A DNA stretch of 30,817 nt from Parachlorella kessleri (lineage: Eukaryota > Chlorophyta > Trebouxiophyceae > Chlorellales > Chlorellaceae), in the NCBI GenBank assembly GCA_001598975.1, contig BBXU01000690.1, positions 1 through 30,817 on the forward strand, in the 5' to 3' direction. The notes under the pieces were generated by a model that saw only the letters and a program-made list of their open reading frames with translations, searched no databases and was not told the origin of the DNA. Shown here piece by piece: positions 1 through 10,832 of the stretch (position 1 is the stretch's first letter; each line of letters opens with the position of its first letter). The position numbers were made by a program, and so were the translations under genes.

Positions 1-98
1 GGGGGGTCCCTTAGTGGCCAGACATGCAACAAGTTGGGATCAAGCGGCACGCCGCTGCCACCCTTGCCACCATCCCCCTCTCCACGGCCCCTGCACAG

Positions 99-3000
99 GT
101 CGATGTGACTGCACGGTCCAGCGGGAGTGAGGCGGGGTCTACAGGCCACAATGCAGCCACGGCGGTTGGGGAGGCCCTGCAGCAGCTCGACTGGGCGGCA
201 GCCTGCCCATGGGCCACCTTCCCCACAGGGCTGGTATGTGTTCATGCCTTTGGGCCCGCCAAAATGGAGAGTGGGTTGCTTGGGCGCTTTGAGGGTGTCT
301 CCATATGCCTTGCCGCCACGCCAGCACCTACCCCAGCGCAGTGCAGCCCCTCCTCACAGGGCCAGGAGAAGGCTGAACTTGCCTGCTGGGGAAACCGAAG
401 GACGCCGAAGGGCTGGCTGCTCACCCAAGGCTCTGTTGTGTGCTGGGAGTCGTGTCCTGCTTACAACATGCCCCCAGACCTGCATTGTTTGCATGCTGTA
501 CACCACCAACATGGTGGCGTGCTGCAGGCCCGCCTGAAGCCTCACCAGGGCCAGGACCCGGCAGCGCTGGCCCTACAGGAAGTTGCTCGCCGGGATGGCA
601 AGCTGAGGCTGGGCCACTTCCGACGGGTGAGGTGGCATGGAGGGATTTCCAAGAAGGATTTGTAAGAGCTTGATATCCTCAGGTTCAGGGATATGCATGA
701 GGTGCCCTGACCCATGCCAGGCCCAGGGTCTGGCATGTCATAGCTTCTGGGTGAAGTTATGGAAGGTCCTAATATGATATCTGGTGAGGAAGGGCAGCAG
801 CCTACCTCCTGTGCACAATCAAATGTGCCCTCCCAGCTCCGACACTCCCTCGGCCTGGCACACGATGCCCTGCCTGCTTGGCTGACGGCGGCGACTAGTG
901 TGAGCCTTGAAGATGGGACGACAAAGAGCAATTCTAGTGTGCTAGGCGCAGCCGGTTTTGCCAGGACAGCCCCAGTGCAGGAAACACCCCGTCTATGCAC
1001 CATGCCTTGATCGACTCTGCAGGTGAAGACGCTGGGCAGCGGTGATGTGGGTGTGGTGGACCTGGTGGAGCTGGCGGGCACAGCTGGCACAGCAGGCACA
1101 GCAGGCACAGCGGGCACAGCCCACCGCTTTGCGCTCAAGTCGTTGGAGAAGAGGGAGATGCTGGATAGAAACAAGGTGGGCTGCGGCGATTGCCTGCAGG
1201 CTCCACATGGCAGAAGCTCGGCACCCAGCGTGCTGCCCGCACATGGCTGGGGGGCGGGCGCATGTGTTGGAGGGGGCGGTTGGAGGTATGGGACTGGTAA
1301 CGGCGTGAGAGGACAGGGAGGGGGTGGGGGTAGAGGGTGGGGCATATGCATCGCAGTGTCTGGACGCTTGTAAGGCGCAGGCCTCAAAGGACGCACAGTG
1401 GGTTTGACACCCTGCATGCGGTCATCATCAACCACCAGTCAGGAGTCTCCCAAGGCAGGCGGGGGTGGGATGCGTGTGCGTGTGCGTGCAGGTGTCCCGG
1501 GTGCACACGGAGCAGAAGATCCTGGCCTCATTGGACCACCCCTTCCTGGCCACACTGTATGCCACCCTGCAGACAGGTAAGGGCGAGCTCGAATGTGTCA
1601 GCAATGCTTTGCTTGGAAGAAGGCAAACCACTGCTGGCGCCTGATGGGTAGGGCAGGTCCCAGCGCCAGGCAATGCCTCCGGGCCTAGGGTAGCGATAGC
1701 AGGAGAGTCCTTCTGCTGCCTGCTGCCTTTCCGCCTTTCAGCGCGTGCAGCCTCCAACCCATCCCTACTTGGTCTGTCTCTGTTTTTTTGTGCAGACACC
1801 CACCTGCACTTCCTGCTGGAGTTCTGCGACGGCGGGGAGCTGTATGCGCTGCTCCACTCCCGCAGCAACAAGCTGCTGCCCGAGTGCGAGGCACGCTTCT
1901 ACGTGTCCGAGGTCCTGCTGGCCCTGCAGTACCTGCACCTGCAGGGCTTTATATACAGGTGGGGTGGTGGGGCTCGCCTGCTTCTTCTGGGCTGCTTGGG
2001 TTCCAGCAGGTGCATACCTTGCCCCGCCGGCATTGTAGTGATAGCACCTGCAGGGCTACCTCGTATAGCAGTTGAGTTGCGCGCACCAAACTCAGCTTGG
2101 TGCATGCACTGAACACCCCACACATTCCCTGCTGACCTGACCTTTAGATGCCAGCGCCCTCCCAAAAGGCACCCCCTGCTATTGCTATTGTGTCTGCAGG
2201 GACCTCAAGCCTGAGAATGTGCTGCTGCACCACAGCGGCCACGTGGCTCTGAGCGACTTTGACCTGTCTTTCTGCCACGGCAGCAGCAGCCCCGCCCTGG
2301 TGCCAGCGCCGCCTGCGCCCCCGGCATATGCCGAACTGTTGCGCAGTCTGGACGCGGCGGCGGCCGCGGAGGCTGCAGGAGGTGCCAGCCGGAAAGGCAG
2401 CATGCGGAAGAGCAAGAGCAAGGCCTCAGTGCGGGGCAAGTTCAGCAAGGTAGGACGCCGGTAGCTAGCGGAGGGGTGGCGTGTATGTACGCCCCTCTGG
2501 CTGTCTCACAGGAGATTGTGGCTGTGTATCAAGCACCTCTGGTGTTGCCGCAGCAAGGGCCACTGGCCAAGCTGCCCTCCACGCCGCTCCTAGTAGTCTA
2601 GTCTAACAGCGTATCTCCACCTGACCATGCTGCCGTGAGTCCCCCAAGTGGGGCCAGCAAAAAGCCAGGATGGACTATGCCCACAAACCACCGGATCCAA
2701 GTACCAGTTCTTATTGGCATGCACCACGCCCCTCCTCATGCCTGTATATGTGGCTTGCAGAGCCTCCAGCGGAGGGAGGCGGCAGCAGCAGCCTCTCTGC
2801 TCCTGGCGGTTCAGCCAGGGGGGCGAGCCAACTCCTTTGTGGGCACCGAAGACTACCTGGCACCAGAAATCGTCTCTGGAGCAGGTGTGGCCAGGCGTGG
2901 GGTCATACTGTGCTGCCACAGCTTTAGCTGGTATTTGGGTGCAGTCCCGGTGCCAGTGGCGGCACTTGCTTTGCGCTCTGCAGCGCCCGGCGCTCCTTCC

Positions 3001-4645
3001 TTGCCCAGGGTTGAAACAAGGCACCCTGCCTGGGGTGCTGCCTGGGTGTTGCTCCACCCTGCATGTGCCTCCCATGCTCGGAATCAGCGCCGCCATTATC
3101 ACTCTACAGCACCGGTCCCAAGGTAGACTGCACGGCCAACCCAGGCTCACAGCGAGTGAGTACTGCTGTGACCGGCACCGCAGGCCACACGGCTGCTGTT
3201 GACTGGTGGTCCCTGGGCATCTTCCTGTACGAGCTGCTGTATGGGGCAACCCCCTTCCGGGGTCCCCGCCGGGACGTCACCTTCTCCAACATACTCAACC
3301 AGCCGCTGCACTTCCCCGCCGCGCCGCGGGTGTCTGCCGCGGCAAAGGACCTCATCACCCGCCTGCTGCTCAAGGTGAGGCGCGGCAGAGTTTGATCGAG
3401 GGGTGCAGCTTGCTGGCTGTCAGTGCTGGCACTCGACACTGTTACAGATTGGAGAGGTCTGTGTTCTCGCACCTGTGGCCCTTTTGTGGCCCGGTGAGCG
3501 TGGGAGCCTACTCTGGGCAGGCCTAGGAGAGGTGGTGGAACTACTAGGTTGGTTACCTACAAAAGTGCACAAGCGCGTTAAGCAGGCAGAAGCCGGTGTG
3601 GCATTCCTGTCTGGATTCATGGGATGTACCCGCCCGCGCTTGACCGCCACGCGGGCTGGAGTATACTCTTATACCTTACGTAAGTCACTGCAGGAGCCTG
3701 TCACCCGGCTGGGGGCCCAGGCGGGGGCAGAAGAGGTGAAGCAGCACCCCTGGTTTGCGGGTGTGAAGTGGGCCCTGCTGCACAACGAGACCCCGCCCTT
3801 TGTCCCCAACAAAGCCGTCTTCTCGCCCCTGGGCTCCACAGGTGCGCCATGCAGCCCAGATAGCTTGCGTTGTTCTCAGGAAGCTTGCACTATGCCCGGG
3901 CCACTCACTTGCAGGCAGGGTATTAGCATGGCCAGTAGAACATGCACGCACGTGCATACGATGGCACGGCATCAATGTCCTGGGGACCCATGCCGGTCTC
4001 CTGCGCTGAATGGGCAGTGGATGGATCCCAGAGGGGCTCTCTTTCAGCCAGGGTGTACAGCCTGGCCCCGACAAGGGTGGCGCGTCCGCATGCAGGGCAT
4101 GGGCAGTGCCTGGAATCCTACTTCCAGCAGGCTGCGGCTGCCACAGCTGCCGGGGCGGCGTCAGCAGCAGCCTCTTCTGCTGATGGGCCTCCTAGTCAGC
4201 CTGCCACGCCGCAACACCCGGCGCAGCGCAGCTCGGCTGCAGCATCCTCCTCTATCGACCCCTGCGCGTCCCGGGGTTCCTCGGTAAGGACCAAACACTG
4301 CAAATGAGTTGGCGACGGATCCAAGTGGTGTTGTCTTGCAAACCGCAGCCATTTCTATGTTTTTGGCGTGGGGGTGCACGGAGGCACCCTCTTGGCCCCC
4401 CGGTCGGCTTTGTGTGGACCCACCCTGCTGCTGCACTGCGTGCAAGTACACATCTGCAGATACCCGGAAGCACTACAAGAGGGCAGCGTGCAGTGACCAG
4501 TGATGCACCCCTTGGCATGTCACTCTTGCAGGTGCTGCCTGGCTGGGACTCGGCCAAAGAGTATGCGGAGCTGCATGCACCCACACACAAGTATGCTAGA
4601 CAAGGCAGTAGCATCCTCTCTGGGGAGGTCTCTACTCTGGCGTGA
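99..4645 (+). CDS. PHOT: Phototropin-type blue-light receptor kinase, C-terminal part (5' end outside window)
   Basis: Eleven exons join in one frame (565 residues): 99-233, 528-626, 1023-1175, 1492-1576, 1796-1958, 2200-2449, 2761-2884, 3184-3374, 3694-3841, 4048-4283, 4532-4645. It begins with VDVT, the usual last strand of a LOV domain, then a phototropin-like linker (KPHQG, LGHFRRVKTLGSG). The Ser/Thr kinase domain is intact: Gly loop GSGDVG, lysine in FALK, alpha-C glutamate in TEQKIL, YRDLKPEN, DFD in place of DFG (hallmark of plant AGCVIII kinases), a long insert between DFD and the [11 protein letters not shown] activation segment (also AGCVIII), DWWSLG and RLGAQ. A tail of about 125 Ala/Ser-rich residues follows. 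Family knowledge: LOV photochemistry with FMN activates this kinase, which sits at the plasma membrane, eyespot or flagella of algae. Inference: the LOV exons lie upstream of base 1. A non-phototropin AGCVIII kinase is less likely because the linker matches phototropin. Confidence 0.9.
1077..1121 (+). repeat. Five 9-bp tandem repeats coding (Gly-Thr-Ala)5 in the kinase N-lobe
   Basis: Five in-frame copies of GGCACAGCN lie between the strand ending VELA and the catalytic-lysine strand HRFALK. Phototropins normally have a short turn here (roughly GTG), so the array lengthens the beta2-beta3 loop without shifting the frame. Confidence 0.9.
2595..2706 (-). repeat. Dispersed repeat, copy A (in a phototropin intron)
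   Basis: Read on the minus strand this segment matches 9078-9201 and 18583-18721. The shared order is TGGTACTT near the start, then CATCCTGGCTTTTTG, GGGGACTCACGGC, GGTCAGGTGG and TACGCTGTTAGACTAGACTA at the end. It lies inside the phototropin intron 2450-2760, in reverse orientation to the gene. I see no coding capacity, terminal inverted repeats or clear pol III boxes. Confidence 0.8.
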
Positions 4646-5426
4646 GCAGCTACCAGCTATAGGCTTCACCTAGGCCGAATTTGCAAAGCATGACTCATCG
4701 GAACAAACCCTGCAAGAACCGCCGCTTATCTTGATGCCTTTGTGTGCTGGAGTCGAGTGTGCAGTGTGTGAGAGAGTTCAGTGGGTTGTTGCAGCCGCAT
4801 GCATTTCTGTTCTCATTCATGCCGCCACAGTGTGAAGAAATGTGCTCCAAGTGATTTTTTCGAGTATCACCTGTATTGCTGTCTGTGCTCTCTGTCCTGA
4901 TGCTATACTGTTGCTTTGTTGCTAGGTCTGAGAAGAACAAAGAACCCCTGCGCCGTGGTTTGGTTTGCTTCACTCTTGCCGCCGCGACTTCTCCATGAAT
5001 ACTGCCATAAAGAGGTAGCATTCATGCATGCCCGGTATGTGAGTGTACTAGGTGGCAACTGATGATTTTATGATAGATGTCTTTGCCATGCAGAGGCTGC
5101 GTGTGAACCGCAGGCCTGGTCCTGCAGCCTTGCAGCTACCAGGTTTGTAGCTGGTGTCTAACATCTCCTTATTAGAAAGGTAGCAATGGCAAATGCACCT
5201 AGGTCGCCTTGTCTGCAAAATTTATTGGTAATTCGTCCTCGATATGCTGATGTTATGCTCTTAACAGCGCTAGCGCGCTACAAGTGACTCGGCAGGGCGC
5301 GGGGAAGCTGGTTTGAACCCGGCACTTCGTCTGCCACAGAAGAGGGACATCTGTTGGGTGAGCACTAAAAACAGTTGTATATCTCGCGTGGAGCGCTGAA
5401 ACTCCAGAACGTAGAGGTCGGGTGTG
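4646..5426. other. Intergenic region between the phototropin gene and the next + strand gene
   Basis: This presumably holds the phototropin 3' UTR and the promoter of the following gene. I found no TGTAA signal and no convincing exon. A short palindrome, GCGCTAGCGC, lies near 5268. A GGTTTGAACCC stretch near 5311 resembles a tRNA T-arm but does not fold into a tRNA. Confidence 0.5.
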
Positions 5427-6246
5427 ATGGCATCAGCTGACCAGCCTGTTCTTAATCTCAACGAAGTGGAGAAACAAGTAGGCCTAAGGAGTTTAGTCTG
5501 CAAAATAAGTTGTGTTGTTCAATCACTGAACAGGATGAACGCGGAGTGACACTTGAGTTCATGACAGCGTTCAAGTCGATGCAGATTAGTGAGCAGTCAA
5601 AGCCCTGGCAGCTGATGCAGTCTTTTACAGATTCAAAGCGGAGTGACACTTGAGTTCCTGACAGACTTCAAATTGATGCAGGAAATTGAGGAGTCACAGC
5701 CCCTGGCAGCGGGTGCCACAAACCCCTACGGCCGGGAGCAGTACGCAACTGGGCTGCAGACAGCCAGCGCTGAGAGGGGGCAGGGAATGGGCTATGGCCC
5801 TGACAACACGCCTGCATCTGCCAACCCACTCCAGGAGGCAGGAGCAGCCATGGGCGGCATCCCACATGCTGGAGATGGGCTGCGGGATGCTGGTAAGGGT
5901 TCGAGCACTTGCAACACATTGCGGGGCGGCCGATGTGTAGGAGGTTCAGCTTGAACTGGTTACCAGGCAATTTGGGCAGCCTTGCACCATCCATTTCACT
6001 GGGTCTCAGCGGGTCGCTGCATCCGCCTAAGTTATACTCACTTCCAGTGCACTTGATCATCATGAGGTGGCTGAAGTAAGGTAGAGCACTGCATGCGCAC
6101 AAGGGAGCCTGGGGCTTGCCGGCTTGCTCATGTATGTGTGGCTCAATTTTCTTGCAGGTGTGGGCGCAGCAGGGGCTGTTGATACAGATGCGTCCGGGCT
6201 GCAGAAGATAAAGGAGGGGGTCAAGGAGGTCTTGGGGATGAAATGA
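5427..6246 (+). CDS. Unrecognised small soluble protein (133 aa)
   Basis: Three exons keep one frame: 5427-5477, 5631-5892 and 6158-6246. The donors are CAA|GTAGGC and GCTG|GTAAGG; the acceptors are TTTTACAG and CTTGCAG. The product starts MASADQPVLNLNEVEKQ, continues with a GVTLEFLTDFKLMQEIEE segment that looks helical, then a Gly/Ala/Asn/Pro-rich low-complexity middle, and ends in a charged helix, KIKEGVKEVLGMK. A TGTAA signal lies 33 bases after the stop (6280-6284), which supports the 3' end. No transmembrane segment is visible. I do not recognise a family; the composition is loosely LEA-like, but that is only an impression. The start of exon 2 is tandemly duplicated upstream (see the repeat at 5541), so an alternative exon 2 is possible. 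Confidence 0.6.
5541..5734 (+). repeat. 97-bp imperfect tandem duplication of an exon start
   Basis: Unit 1 is 5541-5637 and unit 2 is 5638-5734. Both begin GCGGAGTGACACTTGAGTTC and stay alignable for about 75-80 bases, including TGACAG..TTCAA...GATGCAG and CCCTGGCAG. Unit 2 is the start of exon 2 of the surrounding gene. Unit 1 also follows an acceptor-like CTGAACAG but has no good donor, and read straight on it meets a stop inside unit 2. Confidence 0.8.
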
Positions 6247-6767
6247 TGGTTATACCCTGGCTGCAGCCATGTCAGGTGCTGTAACATGTGCTACTGTGGG
6301 GTGCATGTCAAGCCGATCATAGGTGTGCAAAGGTGACCATTATGCAGGAGAATTTTCCTACAGTGGAGAGCAATGATGTGGATATGATGGAGTTACTGTG
6401 GGAACAAAAGCAAACAGCATGGACAAGGGGCTCCCAAACTCCTAAGACCAGGACTAAAGCAGCTCAAGCCAGGAGCCGTTAAAGCTTGTAGTGCAGAGCA
6501 GAAAGAACCACAAAAGCAGCTTGCCCACAGAAGAAGTAAATGAGCAGTTCACAAAAGCATTGAAAACACCAAGTGCTGCTGAGAATACCAAGCCAGTGGT
6601 GTGGACCAAAACGATGTTCCAGCTTTTCAGTTTGCAGTAGACAGTGCAGTGCACAGATGGTGTTGGCTTCTTCTTAAACCCTATGACTGCAGCTATCTCA
6701 ATTTAGCTATCGTAGACCACCTCATGCTCTTTACTACCCTCTGCGCTGCATTCGCAAGATTGAATCT
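6247..6767. other. Convergent intergenic region
   Basis: This region lies between two convergent stop codons (6246 on + and 6768 on -). It contains the TGTAA signal at 6280-6284 for the + strand gene. The rest is more AT-rich than its neighbours and shows no supported gene. It probably holds the two 3' UTRs. Confidence 0.5.
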
Positions 6768-9700
6768 CTAAGCCTTGCGCCTGCGCACGAGAAACTCAAT
6801 CTGATCTGCCGAGAACGTGGCTGCTTCCTCAGGCGACAGCAACCCCGCCACTACATACCCCTGCACAGCACCGTTACCATTGCCATTGCCAGCCGCCTTG
6901 CCATTGCCGCTGCTCCCCAGCGACGCCCTGACTGCTGGGGGGGCTGGGGTCTGGCTGGTTGCCCGCTTGCGTGCCAGAAACTCCAGCTGTTCGGGAGAGT
7001 AGTTGGCTGCATGCTGCGGTGATGAAGTGTGTGCTCCTGCCCTGCTGCCGTTGCCGTTGCCAGTGCTGCTGGTGGAAGCCACAGGAGGTGCCTGCACACA
7101 CACACAGGCATTGCCAGCCAAGTGACACGGTATGGGAGCTGAGAGCAGAGTTGGCAGTGGCATGTGCTGCACCTGGAGGTGTCAGAATGATACTGCTTGT
7201 GTGCAGCTGCAGAGCATGGCTGGACGCCATGGTGGGCAGCGGGGCAGCGGGGCGCTCTGCTGCATGGGCAGTAAAAGCTGTGTCCTGAGCTGCAGGAGGC
7301 ACCTTGATACCATGGAATCCTTGCGGCAGCTGATACCTCCTGTGCAGGGCTGACAATGACCGGGTCCTACAGCACACAGTTCCTGGAGCTTTGTGAAATG
7401 AAGGTGTCCTCACCCTGCCCTCCACAGCCGCCAAGATCTTGTCATCCACCGAGAAGTCCGGCTGCTTCTCCAGCCTGCCCGAGGCCTTGAACTCCCGGAC
7501 CAGCTGCGACACCAAAGACAGCACACACCTCGCCACTGCCATCTCAGCCCTTGCGGCCTAGCAAGTGGGGCATGATAGGCATGTGAAGCTTATGGCCAGG
7601 GTGGCAGGCAGCTGCAGGGTCAGTACACCACAGAACAACACCAGCCTTGGCCTGCCATCTGCCAGGGAAAGGCAAGACGTGTGAGGGTGAAGCCACTGCT
7701 GCAAAAGGGGACCGCCATGTCAGGGTCGATACTCCAGCGACTCCAGCAGGCGTGCACCACTCGGCTTCTGCACCTCACACACCTGGTCGACATCTCTTAG
7801 GAAGTTGTGCCGTGGCTTCCAGTCCAGCACTCGCTTGGCCTTGTCGCTCGAGGCAAAAAAGTGCACAGCCCTGCACCGAGGAGTGAACTCGTCCTTTCAT
7901 TTTGTCCCTGACACAGGCTTTCGACCCAAAAAAACAAAGGCCTGCCGGCCTGGCGTCTGCGTTTTGGACATGCTCACATTTTCGTCCCCTCCTCAATTTA
8001 TCAACAGTGGGGGTGCAGCGGGGCATGGAACACATCGGTCGACGTAAGTGGATTCCGTACCTGAACGGAAAGCCCTCGCCTTTCTTCAGCCCAACCTTTG
8101 CCGGGTCGTAGTGAACTATCTTAGCCTCTCTACCGGCGGCTGCGGCAATGGCCTTGGCAATGCCTGCGCTATCAAGCCATGTCAGGTTCGCAGCAGATTT
8201 AAAAGGTGGTCAACTTTGGGATAGCCGGAACCGGGCCACGCCGCAGCAGGCCACGGATCTCTGCACACATGCTATCCACGCTTCCCCACAACAGATGTCT
8301 CGCGGGCGTACAGGTGGCCATTTGGCACACAAGCACCAGTGCTCACCATCAAAGGTGATGCAGCGGTCGCTGCAGAGGTTGAAGTGTTGCCCCACCGCTC
8401 GCCTGTTGCCGGGGACCCGCGCCATCATGTCGGCCAGGTCGTCCACATGTGACAGTGAGGTCAGCTGGGTGCCCGGGCCTGGAATGGGCACAGGGCGGTC
8501 CCTGCAGTGGGGGGGGTTGGGCAGCAGGGAGGCAGGGCTTGCATAGCATGCCAGCCCACACAGCATACAGCCGTACAGACACAACCTTGAGTGCTACGAG
8601 CACGCATGCATGTTCAGGGGGGTACACACGCATGGGAGGGGAGCCCTGCGTCGCCAGCAGCAGTCTCACGCGGACCCCTGCAACAGCTACCTCCAAGGAA
8701 CACCACAGTCTGTTATGAGTCCCAAGAGTGCAAACCCCCTGCGCAACACTGCTGCCGGCCCTGGTTACCTAAGGATGCGCTCCATGAACCACTGCTCACA
8801 GTCCTTGGCGGTGTAGGCCCCGTAAATGTAGAGGGGCTGGAACACGGTGTAGGGGAGCCGCTGCTCCTCCAGGTAGTGCTCCACAGCCACATGCCCTGTA
8901 AGCACATGCACCCCTGGTACGCTTTGCAGTACGCTGGGTGTACAGCCTCTGCAAGCACCGGCACCGCTGGTGCGCTTTGCAGTGCGCTGGGTGTACAGCC
9001 TCTGCAAGCACATGCCCCCAGTGACATGGATGCAACACCCCCCTTGCCGAACATCGTCCGACCAAGCCATTGCTGGGTGGTACTTTGCAAGGTACTAGGT
9101 GGTAGTACCTGGGGCAATAGAACATCCTGGGTTTTTGTTGGCTCCACTTCGGGGACTCACGGCGGCAAGGTCAGGTGGCGGTACGCTGTTAGACTAGACT
9201 AGGTGATAGACAGCGCTGCACGCACTGCCAGTACTGCACCTCTCCCACCCAGCTCGTCCTCTGCTGGGTGTTTAGAAACCCGGCCGCACCTGCTGACGAC
9301 TTGCGCTTGTCGCCTTCCACATGCATGGGCTCCACATCGTTGGCACTGTAGGCACCCGCGGAGCCAACAAACACAAAGTTCCTCACACTCCCCTGCACAC
9401 TCGCGCGCGGGAGCCTTTGCTTTCTTTAGTGGCTTTCACAGTGAGAAGGGTGGAGGTGGAAAATAGCCTAGCCAAGAACAAGAACAAGAACGCATTTGGG
9501 TTCAGTCCAGTGGCCATGCCAGCGGGGATGTGCTGGCAGCAAGTCATGGCACTGGCGCGTGCTGTGCAAGGCACACCGAGTGTGGGCACCTTGGGTGCAG
9601 CACCTCACCCTGTAATGGTCGACGAGAGGCCTGCAGGTGTCCAGGTCCTTGCCGTTGTTGTCGTACACGACGTCAAAGCGGCCGCGCGGGTAGGTCGCGG

Positions 9701-10505
9701 GGTTGGCGGGGTCACCCCACACGATGTCCGCCCGCAGGTAGGGGTACTCGGCAAACGGCATCTTGGAAGCCAGCTTGTTCTGCGAGGGGGTGTCCCTGGA
9801 ATCTAGTGTTGAAGCCCCGAGTCAGGGTTTCCCAGCTGCAACATACTACCGGGGTGAGCAGCAATTACGCACTCATCATCAATTTGAGTGCACAGACAGG
9901 AGCGCTTTCGTGGCACTTGCCATGCGGTCCAGACTACTGCCGCCTGCACGCCTTGTCCTGGGCATACCTTGTCTCCGTCGTTGAGGATAGTGACCTTGTG
10001 GCCATCAGCGATCAACTTCCTGGCCAGGTGCAGGCCCAAGAAGGCATGACCGCCGCCCTGGAGCAACAGAGGAGGCCCCCAAGGTTGGAGCAGTCACCCA
10101 GTTAGCCGCCACGGGAAGTGCAAAGCTTTGCGCAGGACTTCTATGACGGCTTAGACAGGTTGGTCTACGCAGTTAGGTATGACATGATCGGCTTGGCAGG
10201 CTAGTCAAACCATATGCACACTATCACAAGGAATGGTGCAGGCTGCTAAGGTGAATTTCCTGTTTCGTTGTTATTGAGAGCTTCTTCTTGCATGTGGTTT
10301 GTCATGGAATATGCTGGCCGACTTTACCAGCCTTGCTCCCATGCCTTGCTCCCACCTTGGTATTCACGATCAGGACGGAGTCGTCCCTAACTTGCACTGC
10401 TAGGCCTCTCTCAACAGCAGGAGCTACTCTGCGGCTGTGCAGTTGCGGCCTGCTGCCAAGGAACCCGCTGTTCCGAGCTGAGCTGCAACGAGTACTGCAC
10501 TGCAT
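6768..10505 (-). CDS. CSP41A: Chloroplast stem-loop-binding protein CSP41a-like (atypical SDR, RNA-binding), complete
   Basis: Ten exons in one frame (466 aa), in transcription order: 10505-10356, 10057-9968, 9779-9609, 9392-9290, 8895-8769, 8501-8347, 8163-8061, 7870-7783, 7503-7414, 7091-6768. The N-terminus MQCSTRCSSARNS is rich in Ser/Arg, as in a chloroplast transit peptide; longer starts upstream to 10631 are possible. The Rossmann-type core follows: VLIVNTKGGGHAFLG, FDVVYDNNGKDLDTCRP, FVGSAGAYSANDVEP, VEGDKRKSSAGHVAVE, KDCEQWFMERIL, RPVPIPGPGTQLTSLSHV, FNLCSDRCITFDG, KIVHYDP and the C-terminal FSVDDKIL. These match plant CSP41a better than CSP41b (DNNGKDLD, VEGD..K). Family role: binds and cleaves or stabilises chloroplast RNAs and associates with plastid ribosomes and nucleoids. 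Unusually, about 110 extra C-terminal residues rich in Gly/Asn/Ser carry two copies of an (S)xxQ(L/I)EFLxR(K/R)R motif (YSPEQLEFLARKRA, FSADQIEFLVRRRKA). Confidence 0.92.
8901..9006. repeat. Two 53-bp tandem repeats in CSP41a intron 4, with a partial third
   Basis: Units 8901-8953 and 8954-9006 share CGCTTTGCAGT.CGCTGGGTG and TACAGCCTCTGCA and differ at only a few positions. A third unit starts at 9007 (AGCACATGCCCC) and fades out. The array begins just inside the intron, close to the 3' splice site of exon 5 (intron end 8896). Confidence 0.9.
9078..9201 (+). repeat. Dispersed repeat, copy B (in CSP41a intron 4)
   Basis: Same family as 2595-2706 and 18583-18721. It ends in GGTCAGGTGGCGGTACGCTG followed by TTAGACTAGACTA. 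It lies antisense to the host gene, immediately beside the 53-bp tandem repeats, in the intron between exons 4 and 5 of CSP41a. Confidence 0.85.
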
Positions 10506-10832
10506 GGAGACGCTCGAAAGGGGTGCGTGCCTCTGGCTAATCTCACTTTGCGATCCAAGTCTGCTAGCTGTTGGGGACATCCGATGGCGCTGATCCAGCA
10601 CCCCGTGCTCCGTGCGACGAGTGTCTACCATCCCTAGCTGCGCGCTGCGGGGCCTGCTGTGAGCCCCAGCGCCCTCAACACATCAACAGCAACCGGGTGC
10701 AAGCAAGGGTCAAGATGGGCTACGACACACGGGCTGGACATTGATTTTTGATTCTTCTGCTTGGTCTCCAAAGAGTTTTAAACAACCACGGCTGTTAGCG
10801 CAGCAGAAAGTTGAGGACAGGTCTGGCCGCCA
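10506..10832. other. Intergenic region upstream of CSP41a
   Basis: Both flanking genes are on the minus strand, so this region should hold the CSP41a promoter and 5' UTR plus the 3' UTR of the SET methyltransferase gene. The frame remains open upstream of the chosen CSP41a start to about 10631. No TGTAA signal or other gene was found. Confidence 0.5.

Noticed and set aside
5265..5350. tRNA-like GGTTTGAACCC with flanking GC-rich sequence
   Set aside because: The T-arm stem does not pair on either strand and no acceptor, D-arm or anticodon stem could be built; an A box at proper spacing is also missing.
6288..6482. Short + strand frame between convergent genes
   Set aside because: It lies just beyond a TGTAA signal, has no family motif and falls in the expected antisense 3' UTR of CSP41a.
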